DNA from: Agrypnia vestita
Lineage: Eukaryota > Arthropoda > Insecta > Trichoptera > Phryganeidae
Assembly: GCA_016648135.1 (NCBI GenBank)
Contig: JADDOH010024966.1
Coordinates: forward strand, 1-64,000
Length of the DNA stretch: 64,000 bases
Reading direction: 5' to 3'
The translations under genes were made by a program, and so were the position numbers. Positions 44,666 to 55,212 of the stretch are shown in pieces. The notes beneath the pieces were generated by a model. That model was given only the letters and a program-made list of their open reading frames with translations. It was not told the origin of the DNA and searched no databases. How positions within the stretch are numbered: position 1 is the first letter of the stretch; each line of letters opens with the position of its first letter.

Positions 44666-45934
44666 TGTAACATCTTTAAACACGGTTTATGGGACTAATT
44701 TCGTGATGCGACGGAAACGTGTAACAGGAAGTGGGAAAACACTGCTTACAGCAGGACGAGTCGGTAAAGAAGGCTGCGGTTCGAACGGCCGGCCTGATTA
44801 GAATACAAACATGGCGCCGCACAAATTTTGACCAAGCCGTTACTATTTAACATCTACGATTGAAACTTCCAAACGCGGTTGAATACTGCACTCTGTAACG
44901 CCGTGCATCCGAACGAAACATTCAAGAGGCCGCGCCGAAGAAATGGAGGAAATTGCTATATTGGTATCCCAATTATAATAATTTCGTTGTCTGTCCGTTT
45001 CTGTCCACGTAACTTCTTTAATAAAAACTTTTTTCTACTTTTTATAAATAAATAGGTAATTATTCTTCGGGGAACGATAAGCAAAAATATCGTCATTTAT
45101 GACGGGTTACGTTCAGCTAGTCTAAAAATAATAATTATTTAAACCTGAAATTTAGTTTATTTCTTAATTTACAGAGATAAGTAAATCAAAAGCGGAAACA
45201 TGTGTGTTGATACATAGTTCGTTAAATGAATCATTTTTTTTAAATTAGTAGGATAAAGTAAGTATTAATAAATAATTTTCGCATTTAATATTGTGATATC
45301 GCATACTTTAAAAATTTGAGATCAATTCATTTTATTGCCGTGTCAATCAATCTTTTTTAAATTGATACACAACATATTAACAAATTGCAGTGTGCCAGTT
45401 CACTGCAGTCTCCGATCGATCACAAAAAGATATAAATTCAAGTTTATTATGCACTCACAATTTTTTAAGAAAGTGCTTTTTTACAAAAAGTGTGTAGGGA
45501 TTTATTTGTTGACAGATTGGCAGAGATGACAGATGGGATTAAATCTGACTTCATGCACGTACATATAAGTAAATCTACGCTGTACTCACGTGATGGGCGA
45601 GAAACTAGGAAGAAATAGGGCACTTTTGAATCAGGAACTTACCTAGAAAAAGGAAAAACATAAATTATTTTATATGTCAAATTTACAAATGAGAAAAAAT
45701 GACCTATTTAAAAAAACTGATTACGCCGCCCTCCAGCTGCACCCAGAACGGGGCGGGGCCCTGGCGCCTTATTCCCAGTTGATGAAAAGGAAAGCAGTCC
45801 AAGCGCCACTCAGTGTGCAAAAACAAGTGCAAACTAAAGGAGTGATCGAATCAAATTAAATTGATTATTTGGTCAAAATTGGAGGATTTTGAAAACGCAC
45901 GCACTTGTTACAGAGAATACTTCAATTTTGTGAT
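44666..45934. other. No gene recognised
   Basis: A GC-richer patch at 44740-44950 is not recognised. Short ORFs are without motifs. Confidence 0.4.
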
Positions 45935-46256
45935 TGTTAACGATATTTGTAACTACAATACATAGTTTTATTGATTTGTGCATTGTCAACATAGGCTACA
46001 AGTATATTTTTAAAGCGTCACCTCTATTCGTATATCGGAGTAACTGACCATAGACAAAATTACGATAAAGCAGAGCTGCGCAGCCGCCACAGAGCGATCT
46101 ACACAACGCAGTACTACGCGGTCTTAACGTCCGGATCTCCAAGGAAGCTTCTATCATCAATATCATCAACATGGAGTCAATCATTCATTATTTACATTGT
46201 ATGTTAGGGATCTTGCGGATAATAAATAAAGCATTGAGATCACTCTCTTATTTACA
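45935..46256 (+). repeat. Possible solo LTR
   Basis: Begins TGTTAACG and ends TTTACA, has an AATAAATAAAG poly(A)-signal region (46221-46232) about 25 bases before the end, and is followed by ACCACC and CAGAAGTGGTAACC. A TG...CA unit with a late AATAAA and a downstream AAGTGGT motif is reminiscent of gypsy-type LTR elements. No second copy, target duplication or gag/pol was found. Confidence 0.3.
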
Positions 46257-46492
46257 ACCACCACCTATCCAGAAGTGGTAACCACCGACGTTCAGTTCAT
46301 CCCTAAAGTGGTGACCAGGAGGTGTGGCTAATCACCATCATCAACCCTAACTTCCTCCGATTTGATTTATAGAGTACAGTTTAATATTGTTCATAGTGAT
46401 TAATTATTTAATTTCGATGGTGATGAAACGATTATCCAAATTTATAAAATAGATTAATTCCGCACCTGGATCAAATCAGATTAGAATGTACG
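46257..46492. other. No gene; short repeat shared with 13.3 kb
   Basis: GATGGTGATGAAACGATTATC...TTTATAAAATAGATTAATTC (46417-46465) resembles 13302-13352, which points to a small dispersed repeat. Confidence 0.4.
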
Positions 46493-46670
46493 CCTCTTTC
46501 CATTTAAGAAAGGCAATCGAATTAGTATATGTAAGCGGTGCGTACGAGGCACATTGGTTCGTTGTGTTGATGTGTATATATACCCGTAAACACCAACACA
46601 ACGTAACAATATGCGTCGTACGCACGGCTTACACGTACTTATTCGATTGTCCTTTTTTAATGGAAAGAGG
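46493..46670. repeat. 178-bp palindromic element
   Basis: CCTCTTTCCATTTAAGAAAG at the left pairs with CCTTTTTTAATGGAAAGAGG at the right. The inner GTAAGC, GTGCGTACGA and GTTGTGTTG blocks pair with their complements, with a centre near 46585. The 83-aa ORF across it is a by-product. Confidence 0.65.
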
Positions 46671-47464
46671 AATACTAATGAGTAGATTTCTCAAGGTGGA
46701 CAATGGCTCAGCAACGATCAAAGGTTTGCTGAAGTGAACAGGGATTTACAATTTTCCAAGGTGGATTATGGAAATCTGTATCTTTAGTGATAGCAAATAG
46801 TCCATCACAAACATCTCAAATATATTTTAAAAACTACAATCCGCCGTATCATATTTTCTTCGTGGATAATAAAAAAATGACCTTTTTATGCATATTAATA
46901 GTATGCTACCACCGTAAAGCTGTGAAAAGTCACGGGACACAATAATAATTAATAACGATCTTGCGTGTAACCTGGGCAGCGCGCTGATTGCGTGTCACAC
47001 TCGAATTATATTAAGTCGTAACTCCAGCGAGTTACGGACCGACAGACACAAATTAGGATAGTTAATTGATAAGGACACCCCAACGGTGATCGCAGAAGTC
47101 TGGGCAAGCGGCCCACTAGTCGGTTGAAATAATGAAGGACACACATTATATTATAGTTATTTGAACCACTCGCATTTAAAGAAGGAAAAATGGAGGGGTT
47201 GAAGTACACACAAAGCGCCCCCTGCGAACGGCCGATAAGGGAATAAGGCGACGAAGCCCGGCGGATGTTCGGCGTAAAAAATGACCGCCGACGTTACTTG
47301 TACTGGGGCTATTTATTATACAGGATACAGGCTCACGAATATTTGACGGTAACATTTGGCGGCAGTAGGTGGCTCATTTATCTCAAATTCTGCCAGGTAT
47401 TTATTTATTTTGATCATCAAAGTGTTAGGAAAACTTAAACTATGTTATCTCTCAACCAAATCGG
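46671..47464. other. No gene; family G scrap and possible LINE trace
   Basis: 46906-46950 matches family G (AAAAGTCACGGGACACAATA). At 47070-47110 a frame reads NGDRRSLGKRPTSRLK, which recalls the GDRR--GRP-TRW-D motif of LINE tails but is too short to assign. Confidence 0.4.
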
Positions 47465-47700
47465 TCCCTCATGGCTGAGAATCGTGATGTACATGACTGT
47501 TCTCAACTATGAGTAACCAGAGAAGCACCTGCAGCTTTTTCAATTTGGTCAGTCCAACGAGCGGATCTTCCTCTCCCTACTCGACCCTCCAAGTGGTCCA
47601 CCAAAACAAGCTTCTCCAGCCTCTGGCAAGATATCCATTTGCTTAACAATATTCCTTTTCAATTTTCACGAACTCTTTTCCACTTCTCTCAATATCTCTG
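47465..47700 (-). pseudogene. LINE C-terminal relic
   Basis: The minus-strand frame reads HLEGRVGRGRSARWTDQIEK, then AAGASLVTHS. It matches the G-RGRP--RWTDQI-KAAG pattern near the end of many non-LTR reverse transcriptases. Stops occur on both sides. The clade is undetermined. Confidence 0.5.
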
Positions 47701-48654
47701 TTACAAACACCTTCGCACCAGTAACTCCATTTTTTCAGTACCTAACCAATCAAAAACAAATCAAAAACAAATCGCCGCGAGATATTTGTGTTTTAGTGAA
47801 GAAGAAATAAAAGACACAAGTATTAGACTGGCCGCGATATTGGAAGAGACAATTGGACCAGCCCAGAAACGCGAGCGAAGAAGTTGGAAATTGGAGACAA
47901 GTCCTGCATAATCCTTTCTTGTTCCGCTGTCGCCGACGCACTGTGCACGTATTTATAAAAAATGTGCCGATAGCCAATACCTATCGACTCCCACTTTAAA
48001 GGATAAATTAATCATTAGAAGATTTGAACATATTGCGAGGTGTGTAACCGCTACTACCTTGTAGTGATGGTATTTTAACCAGTGACAAACTAACCGTTAT
48101 TTGAGATCTGTATCTGATTGCATAGATGATTGGTAATGGATTTATCGAAATTCGACGGGTAACCATCAGTACTACACAACAGTTATATCTCAGTTACCAA
48201 TCACCGATACACTCAGAAATAAATCTTTCAATATTTTGTCAATCGAAATCCTTCAATCACTCGTTCCACTTCAAAATATAATCTGTTAAGTTCTACAAAT
48301 AACATAGACATTTTTATTGACAATTGGCTTTTATTAAAATGAAACTCCGTAATCTCATTTATGATTATTGAAATAAATTTAATACTTCTTTAATTGAATC
48401 CCATTCCCTCCCTCTTCCCACCCTTCCCATTTTATGCATTATCATAATTTAAATCTTTGAAATATTTATTATTTATCACATATTGTTTATCAAGTTTAAC
48501 TTAGTTTTTTTACCAGCTTCGAGGAAACTTCACTGGTCATGCTAAACGAATATATGTATGTTTCCCAAAATAAAATAAAACAAAAAACGTATCACATGAA
48601 GACAGAAAAAGAAACGTGATAGAATGGACAAGAGTAGTATGATATAATAATCAA
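47701..48654. other. No gene recognised
   Basis: A 90-aa ORF (47639-47911, +) has a lysine/glutamate-rich end but no motif. The rest is AT-rich. Confidence 0.4.
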
Positions 48655-48860
48655 TATGTCGAGGAAATTATCATCCAGTCGTACTAGACGGAAATCAAGA
48701 TGCCGACAGGCCGTCCCAAAACCGCTGTTGATAAGATCATCAGTCTGTGGAAGCACACAGTGGTGACTACAATGTAGAGAGAAGTGGGAAGCGTATGGGG
48801 AGGCCTTCTCCCAGCAGTGAATAACAAACGGCTCAAGGACGATGATGGTCCATCTGTCAC
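48655..48860 (+). pseudogene. LINE C-terminal relic
   Basis: TGRPKTAVDKII, then in another frame REKWEAYGEAFSQQ, correspond to the GRPKTRW-DDI and DR-KW--GEAF-QQW landmarks of RTE-like tails. A frameshift lies between them. Confidence 0.55.
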
Positions 48861-49415
48861 CAATACGTCCACGATTATTATTTGAAGTAATATTTTATCG
48901 CTGGATTATTAAAACAGACTTGTACGTGTATTTTATAATATTCCACGCGGGTGTAGCAAATCAAAAGGGTGACTGCTTCACCCTCTCGGAGCACGGACGG
49001 GCGGAGAACAGTGAGTAATCAGCTTCCTAAATCGCCCGAGAACATTCCCGCTGGTGCCAACCCTGAAGAATGTATCGGTTTTCCGCGCGCACTTAATGAC
49101 TTTTCTTGCGCGCGAGATGGGGGATATTGCGAAAACGCTTAACCCCTAACCCGGTGGTGAGAAGTGCTCGTCAGTCGATACATGGCTTAAACGGTAATAG
49201 GTACTGTACTATGTAATGAAATCGCGTAACGATATCGACCGAGTGGCTCGAGTGATATAGTCATACTTACATAAATTGAATAATATCTACACACATTAGG
49301 ATAAACAATTTTGATAAAAATTATTTTTATTATACATTTTACAATATATACAAAAATAGCACATATATCTTTACATTTTACGAGTTCATATTTACGTTCG
49401 TTAATGGTTCTCGAT
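48861..49415. other. No gene recognised
   Basis: 48950-49150 is GC-richer without a motif; AT-rich afterwards. Confidence 0.4.
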
Positions 49416-49427
49416 TGAAACTATTCT

Positions 49428-49466
49428 CGACGTTTCGTTGAAATCGTATTCAACGTCATCAGATCA
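49428..49466 (-). ncRNA. Hammerhead-like module, family C left arm
   Basis: On the minus strand: CTGATGA, C, GUUGAA...UUCAAC (6-bp stem), GAAA, ACGU-palindrome, C. The core is complete, with one extra base before stem II; stem I is weak. Confidence 0.5.
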
Positions 49467-49611
49467 GGAGGACGATCTGTACCCGCGGAAGTATAGGGCG
49501 GACTGATTAATGCTTCTGTGGGCGTGGGAACACTTCACAACAAAGTGCATATAATTCTCGCCCTCGGAAGCATTAATCAGTCCGCCCTGTGCCTCCGCGG
49601 GTACAGGTCGT

Positions 49612-49652
49612 CCTCCTGATGACATTGAATACGAATTCAACGAAACGTCGAG
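49612..49652 (+). ncRNA. Hammerhead-like module, family C right arm
   Basis: CTGATGA (49616-49622), CA, UUGAAU...AUUCAA stem, C, GAAA, CGU, C. Cleavage would follow 49649. GAG after it can pair with CTC before CTGATGA (stem I). Confidence 0.5.
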
Positions 49653-49705
49653 AATCGCTTTTCGGAAAAACATACGGTTCGTATAAAATATCCGTAACCA
49701 TTGAC

Positions 49706-49774
49706 AGTTAAATCGCTCTAATATTTGATAAATACTATTTTCAAATATTATTTATCAAATATTAGAACGATTAA
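49706..49774. repeat. Short palindrome
   Basis: TCTAATATTTGATAAAT and ATTTATCAAATATTAGA form a perfect stem of 17 bases (extendable with one mismatch) beside the family C hairpin. Confidence 0.55.
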
Positions 49775-50022
49775 TAAAAATGGCACAAAGATGAAGCAAT
49801 AGTTGTGTTAAATGAACATCTTTTATGTGACACTTTTATTTGTGATTTATTTTTAGAAGTCACCATTGATACATGATCCGATGTACATTTGTGACGGCGA
49901 GTTCTCGGGCGTGTAAACTGTAAAACAACGCTTAATCAAATCCGAAAGTCAGGCAATATTATCGTTGCTTGTGATTACAGCAGTTAACAACCGTCGTTAA
50001 GATTGACTTTTAAAAACCACCT
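49775..50022. other. No gene recognised
   Basis: Short spacer upstream of the LINE; nothing recognised. Confidence 0.4.
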
Positions 50023-50450
50023 GTGAAACAATACGTGATTCTTAAAATAATCGCCAAGCCCCACACCAAAGAATGTGGATGCATAATTTCTTTTTTAACA
50101 GCTTTGCAAACCTTAGTTTCATCAGACATATATAATAATGAGGTTCCCGCTAAACATCGCTGTAACGAAAATTTCCATATAATTTCATTAGAAAAAAGAC
50201 GAAAAATCACAGACCTTATGACACTCCACAAAATATTAAACAACAAACCAGACTCGCCCTCAATACTCTCGCAAATAGATATTAATATACCTGCCCGGTC
50301 TCTGAGATCCCAAACACTATTCCACACAAAGGTCTACAACACCAACATAGGTTATTTCTCTCCTCTACCTAGAATGCTAAACCAGTACAACGAGGTCACG
50401 TCATGTAACCCCAACATTGACATATTTCACATGACACAACCTCAGTTTAA
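50023..50450 (+). pseudogene. Jockey-type LINE C-terminus, interrupted by piggyBac
   Basis: From about 50140 the open frame reads VPAKHRCNENFHIISLEKRR, then LMTLHKILNNKPDSPSILSQ, INIPARSLRSQTLFH and a closing IDIFHMTQPQF. This is the conserved C-terminal region of jockey-like reverse transcriptases (LE-RR, LHKILN-K-DSP-LL, INIP-RS-R---LFH, IDIF). The frame is entered by the piggyBac at TTAA (50447-50450) and resumes unshifted at 52300. There it runs on about 17 codons to a stop, followed by a 3' UTR. The 5' part is missing. Confidence 0.75.
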
Positions 50451-50799
50451 CCCTTTATAGGACAACTTCTTTTTTTAAAGATACGAGCCTAGAATTTTTT
50501 TTTATGTATTCTTTATTCATTTTGATGAACAGAATATTTATTATATTTTTTGGAAAACGTATAGCTTTTTTGTAATTTTCGATTTTCCAGCGGTCAGTTT
50601 TCTGACCAGTGTCCATTTAGGTAAAAAAAAAAAAGTGATCTCAGAATTTTATTTTCGTAATAAAAATAGGTTTTTTAGTAATAAAAATACTTTTATTTAT
50701 TTCTGTTAGAAGAATAGTTTATTAATAATTATAATAATACTTTATTCCGCTGGCCAGACAATGGTATGGCCTAAAACACGGTTTTCAAAGCGCTATTTT

Positions 50800-51157
50800 G
50801 CAATTGTTGCGTGCTACTGAGCTTCATACCACTTTCAGTGTAGTGCTGCAAGAACCACATCTACGAAGTGTATATTTTTCAGGATGATTTGAATTGATAT
50901 CATCAGGCAATGTAGTTTGAGGTCGACAAAACCTTTTTCGTGATGTAAAAGATCCAATCAGCTAACTTGTTTCGAAAGTGAAGATACGTAATAGGTTTTT
51001 TTTTATCTATTTGCTTCAATGTTTCCCTATATTAAATATATGAATTAAAGATGGCAGATTCAATAACGTAATACCAAAATTTAATCCATAACCACTTTGA
51101 TTTCCACGTTGTGTTATAAGACGATGTTAGTTGATCAAAGTGATCAACTCCTCCCAT
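50800..51157 (-). pseudogene. piggyBac transposase, C-terminal part
   Basis: From 51157 on the minus strand: MGGVDHFDQLTSSYNTTWKS, then WLWIKFWYYVIESAIFNSYI, a stop, and KPITYLHFRNKLADWI. MGGVD-FDQ is the hallmark motif near the end of the piggyBac catalytic domain, followed by the helix ending in NSYI. A cysteine-bearing segment (RRCGSC) in another frame recalls the C-terminal cysteine-rich domain. Stops and a frameshift are present. The three catalytic Asp upstream of MGGVD are missing because of the deletion. Confidence 0.75.
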
Positions 51158-51227
51158 AAATAATCGGGAGACGCGTGATGCCGTTGCTTACGCCACTTAT
51201 AGTTATTGTAGTAGGAGATGGAGTAAC

Positions 51228-51525
51228 TTATGGTGATAGATAAATGTCTAGGTTATCATCTGAAGAACAATCAGCTTCCATAATACCATCAATGTAAGTA
51301 GGGTCCGCTACTGCATCGACAGGATCAGAATCGAGATTATTCTCAGCAGAGCTCCTACGAGCTGAATCCCGAAGACTTACAAAACCATGAAGAATCTCAT
51401 CTTCAGCATCAGATCTCCTCCTATATATCTCTTGCTCCTCCATAATTCCTTCAAATAATGTCCTCACCCATTTCTTCAAAGACTTTTACGTTATAATCTC
51501 TACCTCTCTCATTGTCCATTCTAAA
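51228..51525 (-). pseudogene. piggyBac transposase, N-terminal acidic part
   Basis: The minus-strand frame has an acidic stretch (DSARRSSAENNLDSDPVDAV and DCSSDDNLD), as is usual at the N-terminus of piggyBac transposases. It lies directly upstream of the MGGVD piece on the same strand. A frameshift near 51478 separates it from an upstream start (MDNERGRDYN at about 51521). No folded domain is recognisable, so this rests on position and composition. Confidence 0.5.
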
Positions 51526-52299
51526 ACATAATTTTAAAAATTAAAAATTTAATTTGGTGATGCAATACAGACTTTTACTTATACATATAACATTCTATGA
51601 CTATTTAATTTCATTTTGAGATATACATTTCAAAAAATATTACAGTTTCAATGAAAACAAAAATAATCAATTTTATCAGCAATTTTTATCAAAATCATTT
51701 TATCAAAGGATGACACATATCATCAAATAACTCGATAGCGGGAAATTATAAATAAAATATAACAATTTATTGTGAAAGTATACTATATTATTAAATTTAA
51801 CTGTGAGTTTTGTGGCTAAGAAATTATTTTTACTGTCTGTAATATGATAATCAAAAAGGGTCCAAATTATAGAATTTGTGGTTAGATTCTAGACGGCATA
51901 CTCGAAAATTTAATTTTATTTTACTATTACATATATAGTTTACCGTAAGAATAAAAAAAATTGTGTATTATTATGTGTTGTATAAATGTACTTACTTTGT
52001 CTTCAGTAGAAACTCACAATTTTTGAAAAACAAGAGCTCAAAAACAACTGTTCTTGAAAAATTGATAGCCATCGTGTCGCTAAACGGACGCTGGTCAGAT
52101 AACTGACCGGGGGGCATTTTTCGTAATATATTCAATATATGCGAACTTCATAGCGGTTGGTTAGATTCAAAATCTCGGTGTGTTATTTGAGAATGATTAG
52201 AACCCCTAAGGATGTTTATAACTTGTAAAATTAAATAAATATAGACCTTAATGTTGCCGGTCTCAAAACTATCCGTTTTGGCTTATGACCTATAAAGGG

Positions 52300-52650
52300 T
52301 TAAGAGAGAAATTATATCGCTCCTGACCGAAAATAGTTTGAGCGTGTAAGACGGACTCTTCGGAAATCAACCTAAACAAAAATTTTATAGCCACAAAGCG
52401 CGGGTACACATTTTCTGACTTGGTTGACCTGGGAGCCTACATGCCTATTATGTCGTGCGGAGAATGTGAACTTCGCTCATCTTGTAATCACTTACTGTAG
52501 TATACTTATATTGTATAATGTATTAATGTTTTATTTTAATGTATCATCGTAAATTGTAACTGTACTAATCACCTTGTCCTAAATGACTATCCATTAGGGT
52601 CATTCTGACCTGTCGATAGTCTTTAAATTAAAAAATAAAAAAATAAAAAT
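52300..52650 (+). pseudogene. LINE 3' end, continuation after the piggyBac
   Basis: The reading frame of 50023-50446 continues directly after TTAA to a TAA at about 52350. Then comes an AT-rich 3' UTR ending in ATTAAAAAATAAAAAAATAA near 52645. It shows that the piggyBac entered an already 5'-truncated LINE. Confidence 0.7.
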
Positions 52651-53194
52651 AATAACACCTGTGCCGAGCCGACTTCTACCGAACGACACGCGACAAAAGT
52701 TTCTTTCCCCAGGTGCCAGCCAATCCAAGGGTCGCGAAAAATATCCAAAATAATTTTGCCGAGCAGTCGTTAGAGCCATTTCAAAAGACATCTGCCGGTC
52801 CGTTCGCGCGATCTCTCGTTGAGAATTTCCTAAAAAATTTCCACGGTCATCACCACCCGCGGGCAGTAATAAAATGGCCGCTAACCTCTCCCGCCCTCCG
52901 CCAAGAGGCGGGAGAGCGGAGTGTGAATAAGGATGTGCCTAAATCCAGTGAGCTCGGTATTTGAATGGGAAAAATCGGCGTCGGGAGGTCGATCAGACTC
53001 CAATAAACGAGGATTTATATGTCGGAAAGGGTGGAGAAAGATTTTTATACCAGCGATAAACAGTTTATTTATTGCTTATTATTTTATAGCGGAATGTATA
53101 TCGCTAGACTGCAATTTTTTAAGGACGATATAAACTAATAAAATGAAAATTTCATTTTATTTGGTATAACATACATTTGATTTTAATACATCAT
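52651..53194. other. No gene; GC hairpin
   Basis: CTCTCCCGCC (52886-52895) and GGCGGGAGAG (52907-52916) form a perfect 10-bp GC-rich stem. The short ORFs are without motifs. Confidence 0.4.
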
Positions 53195-53445
53195 CTTCAT
53201 CCCCTTGTCCTAGTAGGGTCGGGGGCCCAAAGAGTCGACAAGGTGCTTCCATATTCCCCTGTCTTGCGCTGCTTCCACATGAGTCCACCATTCTAGACCC
53301 ATTCTTTTTTCATATATATATTTTTTTGTTGCTTCTCCCAGCTTATTCTGGGGCGACCCACCAGCCGCCGTCCTTCCAGGGTTGCCATGAGGATTCTTCT
53401 TGGTACTCGTTCCTCTAGCATTCTTAACACATGTACAATATATAG
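53195..53445 (-). pseudogene. LINE C-terminal relic
   Basis: The minus-strand frame reads LRMLEERVPRRILMATLEGR, then RLVGRPRISW, W-AQDRG-like and TLWAPDPTRTRG. This is the (GHV)-RM---R-P-RIL---EG-R-VGRP---W tail followed by a W--LV--L(W)APGP end. It is typical of another jockey-like LINE group. Stops occur near WV*NG. The 3' tail carries GATGAAGATGATG on that strand. Confidence 0.65.
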
Positions 53446-54884
53446 TCTATTAGAACTATGATTAATACATAAAATTTATTCGCCAAACCGAGAATAACTC
53501 TTGAACTTCGAGAGTGACTTACACTTTTATGCGGTTATTTGTTTTGTACACATGTATTAAAAATATATTTATTTTAATTGTGTGTTTTTAGTAGAGTTCA
53601 TTTAACTTCTTATCCCTAAATAAATATAATTTTGCTAATATTGTTTGGTATTACATTATGGCATTTTGATAATATTTTAAAATCTTGTGCTTGTTTCAAG
53701 TTTTGTATAAATATTTTCTTTAATTATTTGTATAATAGAATTTTTTTTGCAAACATTTTCTAATTTCGAAACTGGGAATCTCGTGAAGAATGTTTGTATT
53801 GAGAAAGTTGTTTTTTAATGTTACTTCTATAACCGTTCTCTAACATTAAGTGGATTCATTACGTTATCGCATGCCTCTCCCCACCCAATAAGAAGTGAAT
53901 GGACAGGATCGAAATACACCCTTATTAAGTTGTTTACACTTAAAATGTTTCTTAACGTTGTATATGCATTTTCTCACTCTTTTGACCAAATCTATAATGT
54001 GGCTGAGCCATTTTAGTTGTTGATATATTATAACACCGAGATATATATATTTTTTTTATTTAACATAAGTTGTTACAGTTAATTTTGTTGAAGTTGTAAT
54101 TATGGATAATAATTTTTATATCGGGCGATATTTTTGTATTTTTAATTGAAAAGGGAATGTAATAATACCACGCACCTCAAATAATTGTAAAGTGAGTGTC
54201 CAGTGGGAATGAAAAAGAAAAGAAAAGTTATTAGTCAGTCGGACCGGGGTGATTCCGCGAAAATTTCTTAATGATTAAAATGCGTGTTTGAAAGTGGAAT
54301 CGCTTCTAGGAGCCCGATTAAAACAAGCGGTCCATTAGAAAACCGCTCTCCTCTCATGGACAATCTGTTGCTCTCTGATATGGAAGATTTTGAAGCGGAA
54401 TAAAGTTATATAAACACTGCATTATTCATGGCGCGCGCGCGAGGCCCGGGGGCGCGAACCTACCTACAGGGAGAGAATATTCAGTAAGGCTAGTTTTATT
54501 CCCAGACTCGGGAAAATACTTTCATTCTAAATCTTACGGCGTACTTTATTATTTTTGTTGTGGTAAACACTTTCCGCAGCACGGCCCGGAAATAACAATT
54601 AGATGCCAAGTAGAAGAACCTTTTACGGAAGAGCTTAACCTAACCAGTTAAAACCAATTAATCGTTTTTTCGGTGATTAAAAAAAAGAAAACCCGCTTTT
54701 TAGACACCGTTAACCCTTTTCTTTTTTACGATTACTTTGCGTATATAATTTTCTCGCGATAGCGAAATCTTAATAGAAATAAGCGAATTATCGCGTTTCG
54801 ATATAAATATAGACAACGATCCCACACTCACAAAAAAGATTCCTTAATTATGTAAATGCATAAAAGTATATCTAGTAAAAACTG
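53446..54884. other. Long stretch without recognised genes
   Basis: AT-rich. The CpG-rich GCGCGCGCGCGAGGCCCGGG at about 54431 stands out but has no ORF or promoter motif nearby. Confidence 0.4.
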
Positions 54885-55212
54885 TGAAAGCTGATCTTAG
54901 CATAATTAATAGAATTAAAAAGGGTCACTCAGGTGGTTTAGGCATGTTGAGCGAATGAATGGTAATAAAGATATATAACGCAAGTGTCAACGGTGCCAGA
55001 AAGAGATGGCGACCGCGGAAGACGTGGCACGACCAGATTAACCAGATACTGGAAGATGGTCCCGTTAGGAGCCCCAACAACCGTCGAGCTTGCATGCGAG
55101 GATGTATGATGTGGATGAGGCGAGAGTTGTATGTCAGGACATAAGTGTGGCGCTCTATCCTCTCTGCTTACCCCCACGGGGAAACGGGAGTGATGGTAAG
55201 TAAGTAAGTATT
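54885..55212 (+). pseudogene. LINE family A 3' end, copy A5
   Basis: Shows DLSIINRIKKG-like start, GMLSE-shifted GHVERM, then IYNASVNGARKRWRPRKTWH, DQINQILEDGPVRS and MRRELYVRT-like end in a shifted frame. It ends GGTAAGTAAGTAAGTA, a clean (TAAG)n tail. Frameshifts near 54955 and 55107 break it. Confidence 0.8.

Larger units (their letters stand above)
49416..49705. mobile_element. PLE-like family C hairpin
   Basis: Two arms of about 105-110 bases (49421-49522 and 49569-49655) are reverse complements, including GGGCGGACTGATTAATGCTTC and its partner. They are separated by a loop of about 50 bases. Each arm ends in a hammerhead-like module pointing outward. The right flank (ACATACGGTTCGTATAAAAT) belongs to the same family, because its reverse complement occurs at 12139-12167. 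No target duplication was found. Confidence 0.65.
50447..52303. mobile_element. piggyBac-like transposon, internally deleted
   Basis: The 1,849-bp element (50451-52299) has ends CCCTTTATAGG and CCTATAAAGGG, each flanked by TTAA (50447-50450, 52300-52303), the piggyBac target. Subterminal inverted repeats of about 28 bases lie near 50592 and 52080 (GGTCAGTTTTCTGACC-type). Paired terminal and subterminal repeats are also known from piggyBac itself. Two transposase pieces on the minus strand flank a deletion. The element is non-autonomous. Confidence 0.9.

Noticed and set aside
46486..46737. 83-aa ORF
   Set aside because: It crosses the 178-bp palindrome; the open frame is incidental.
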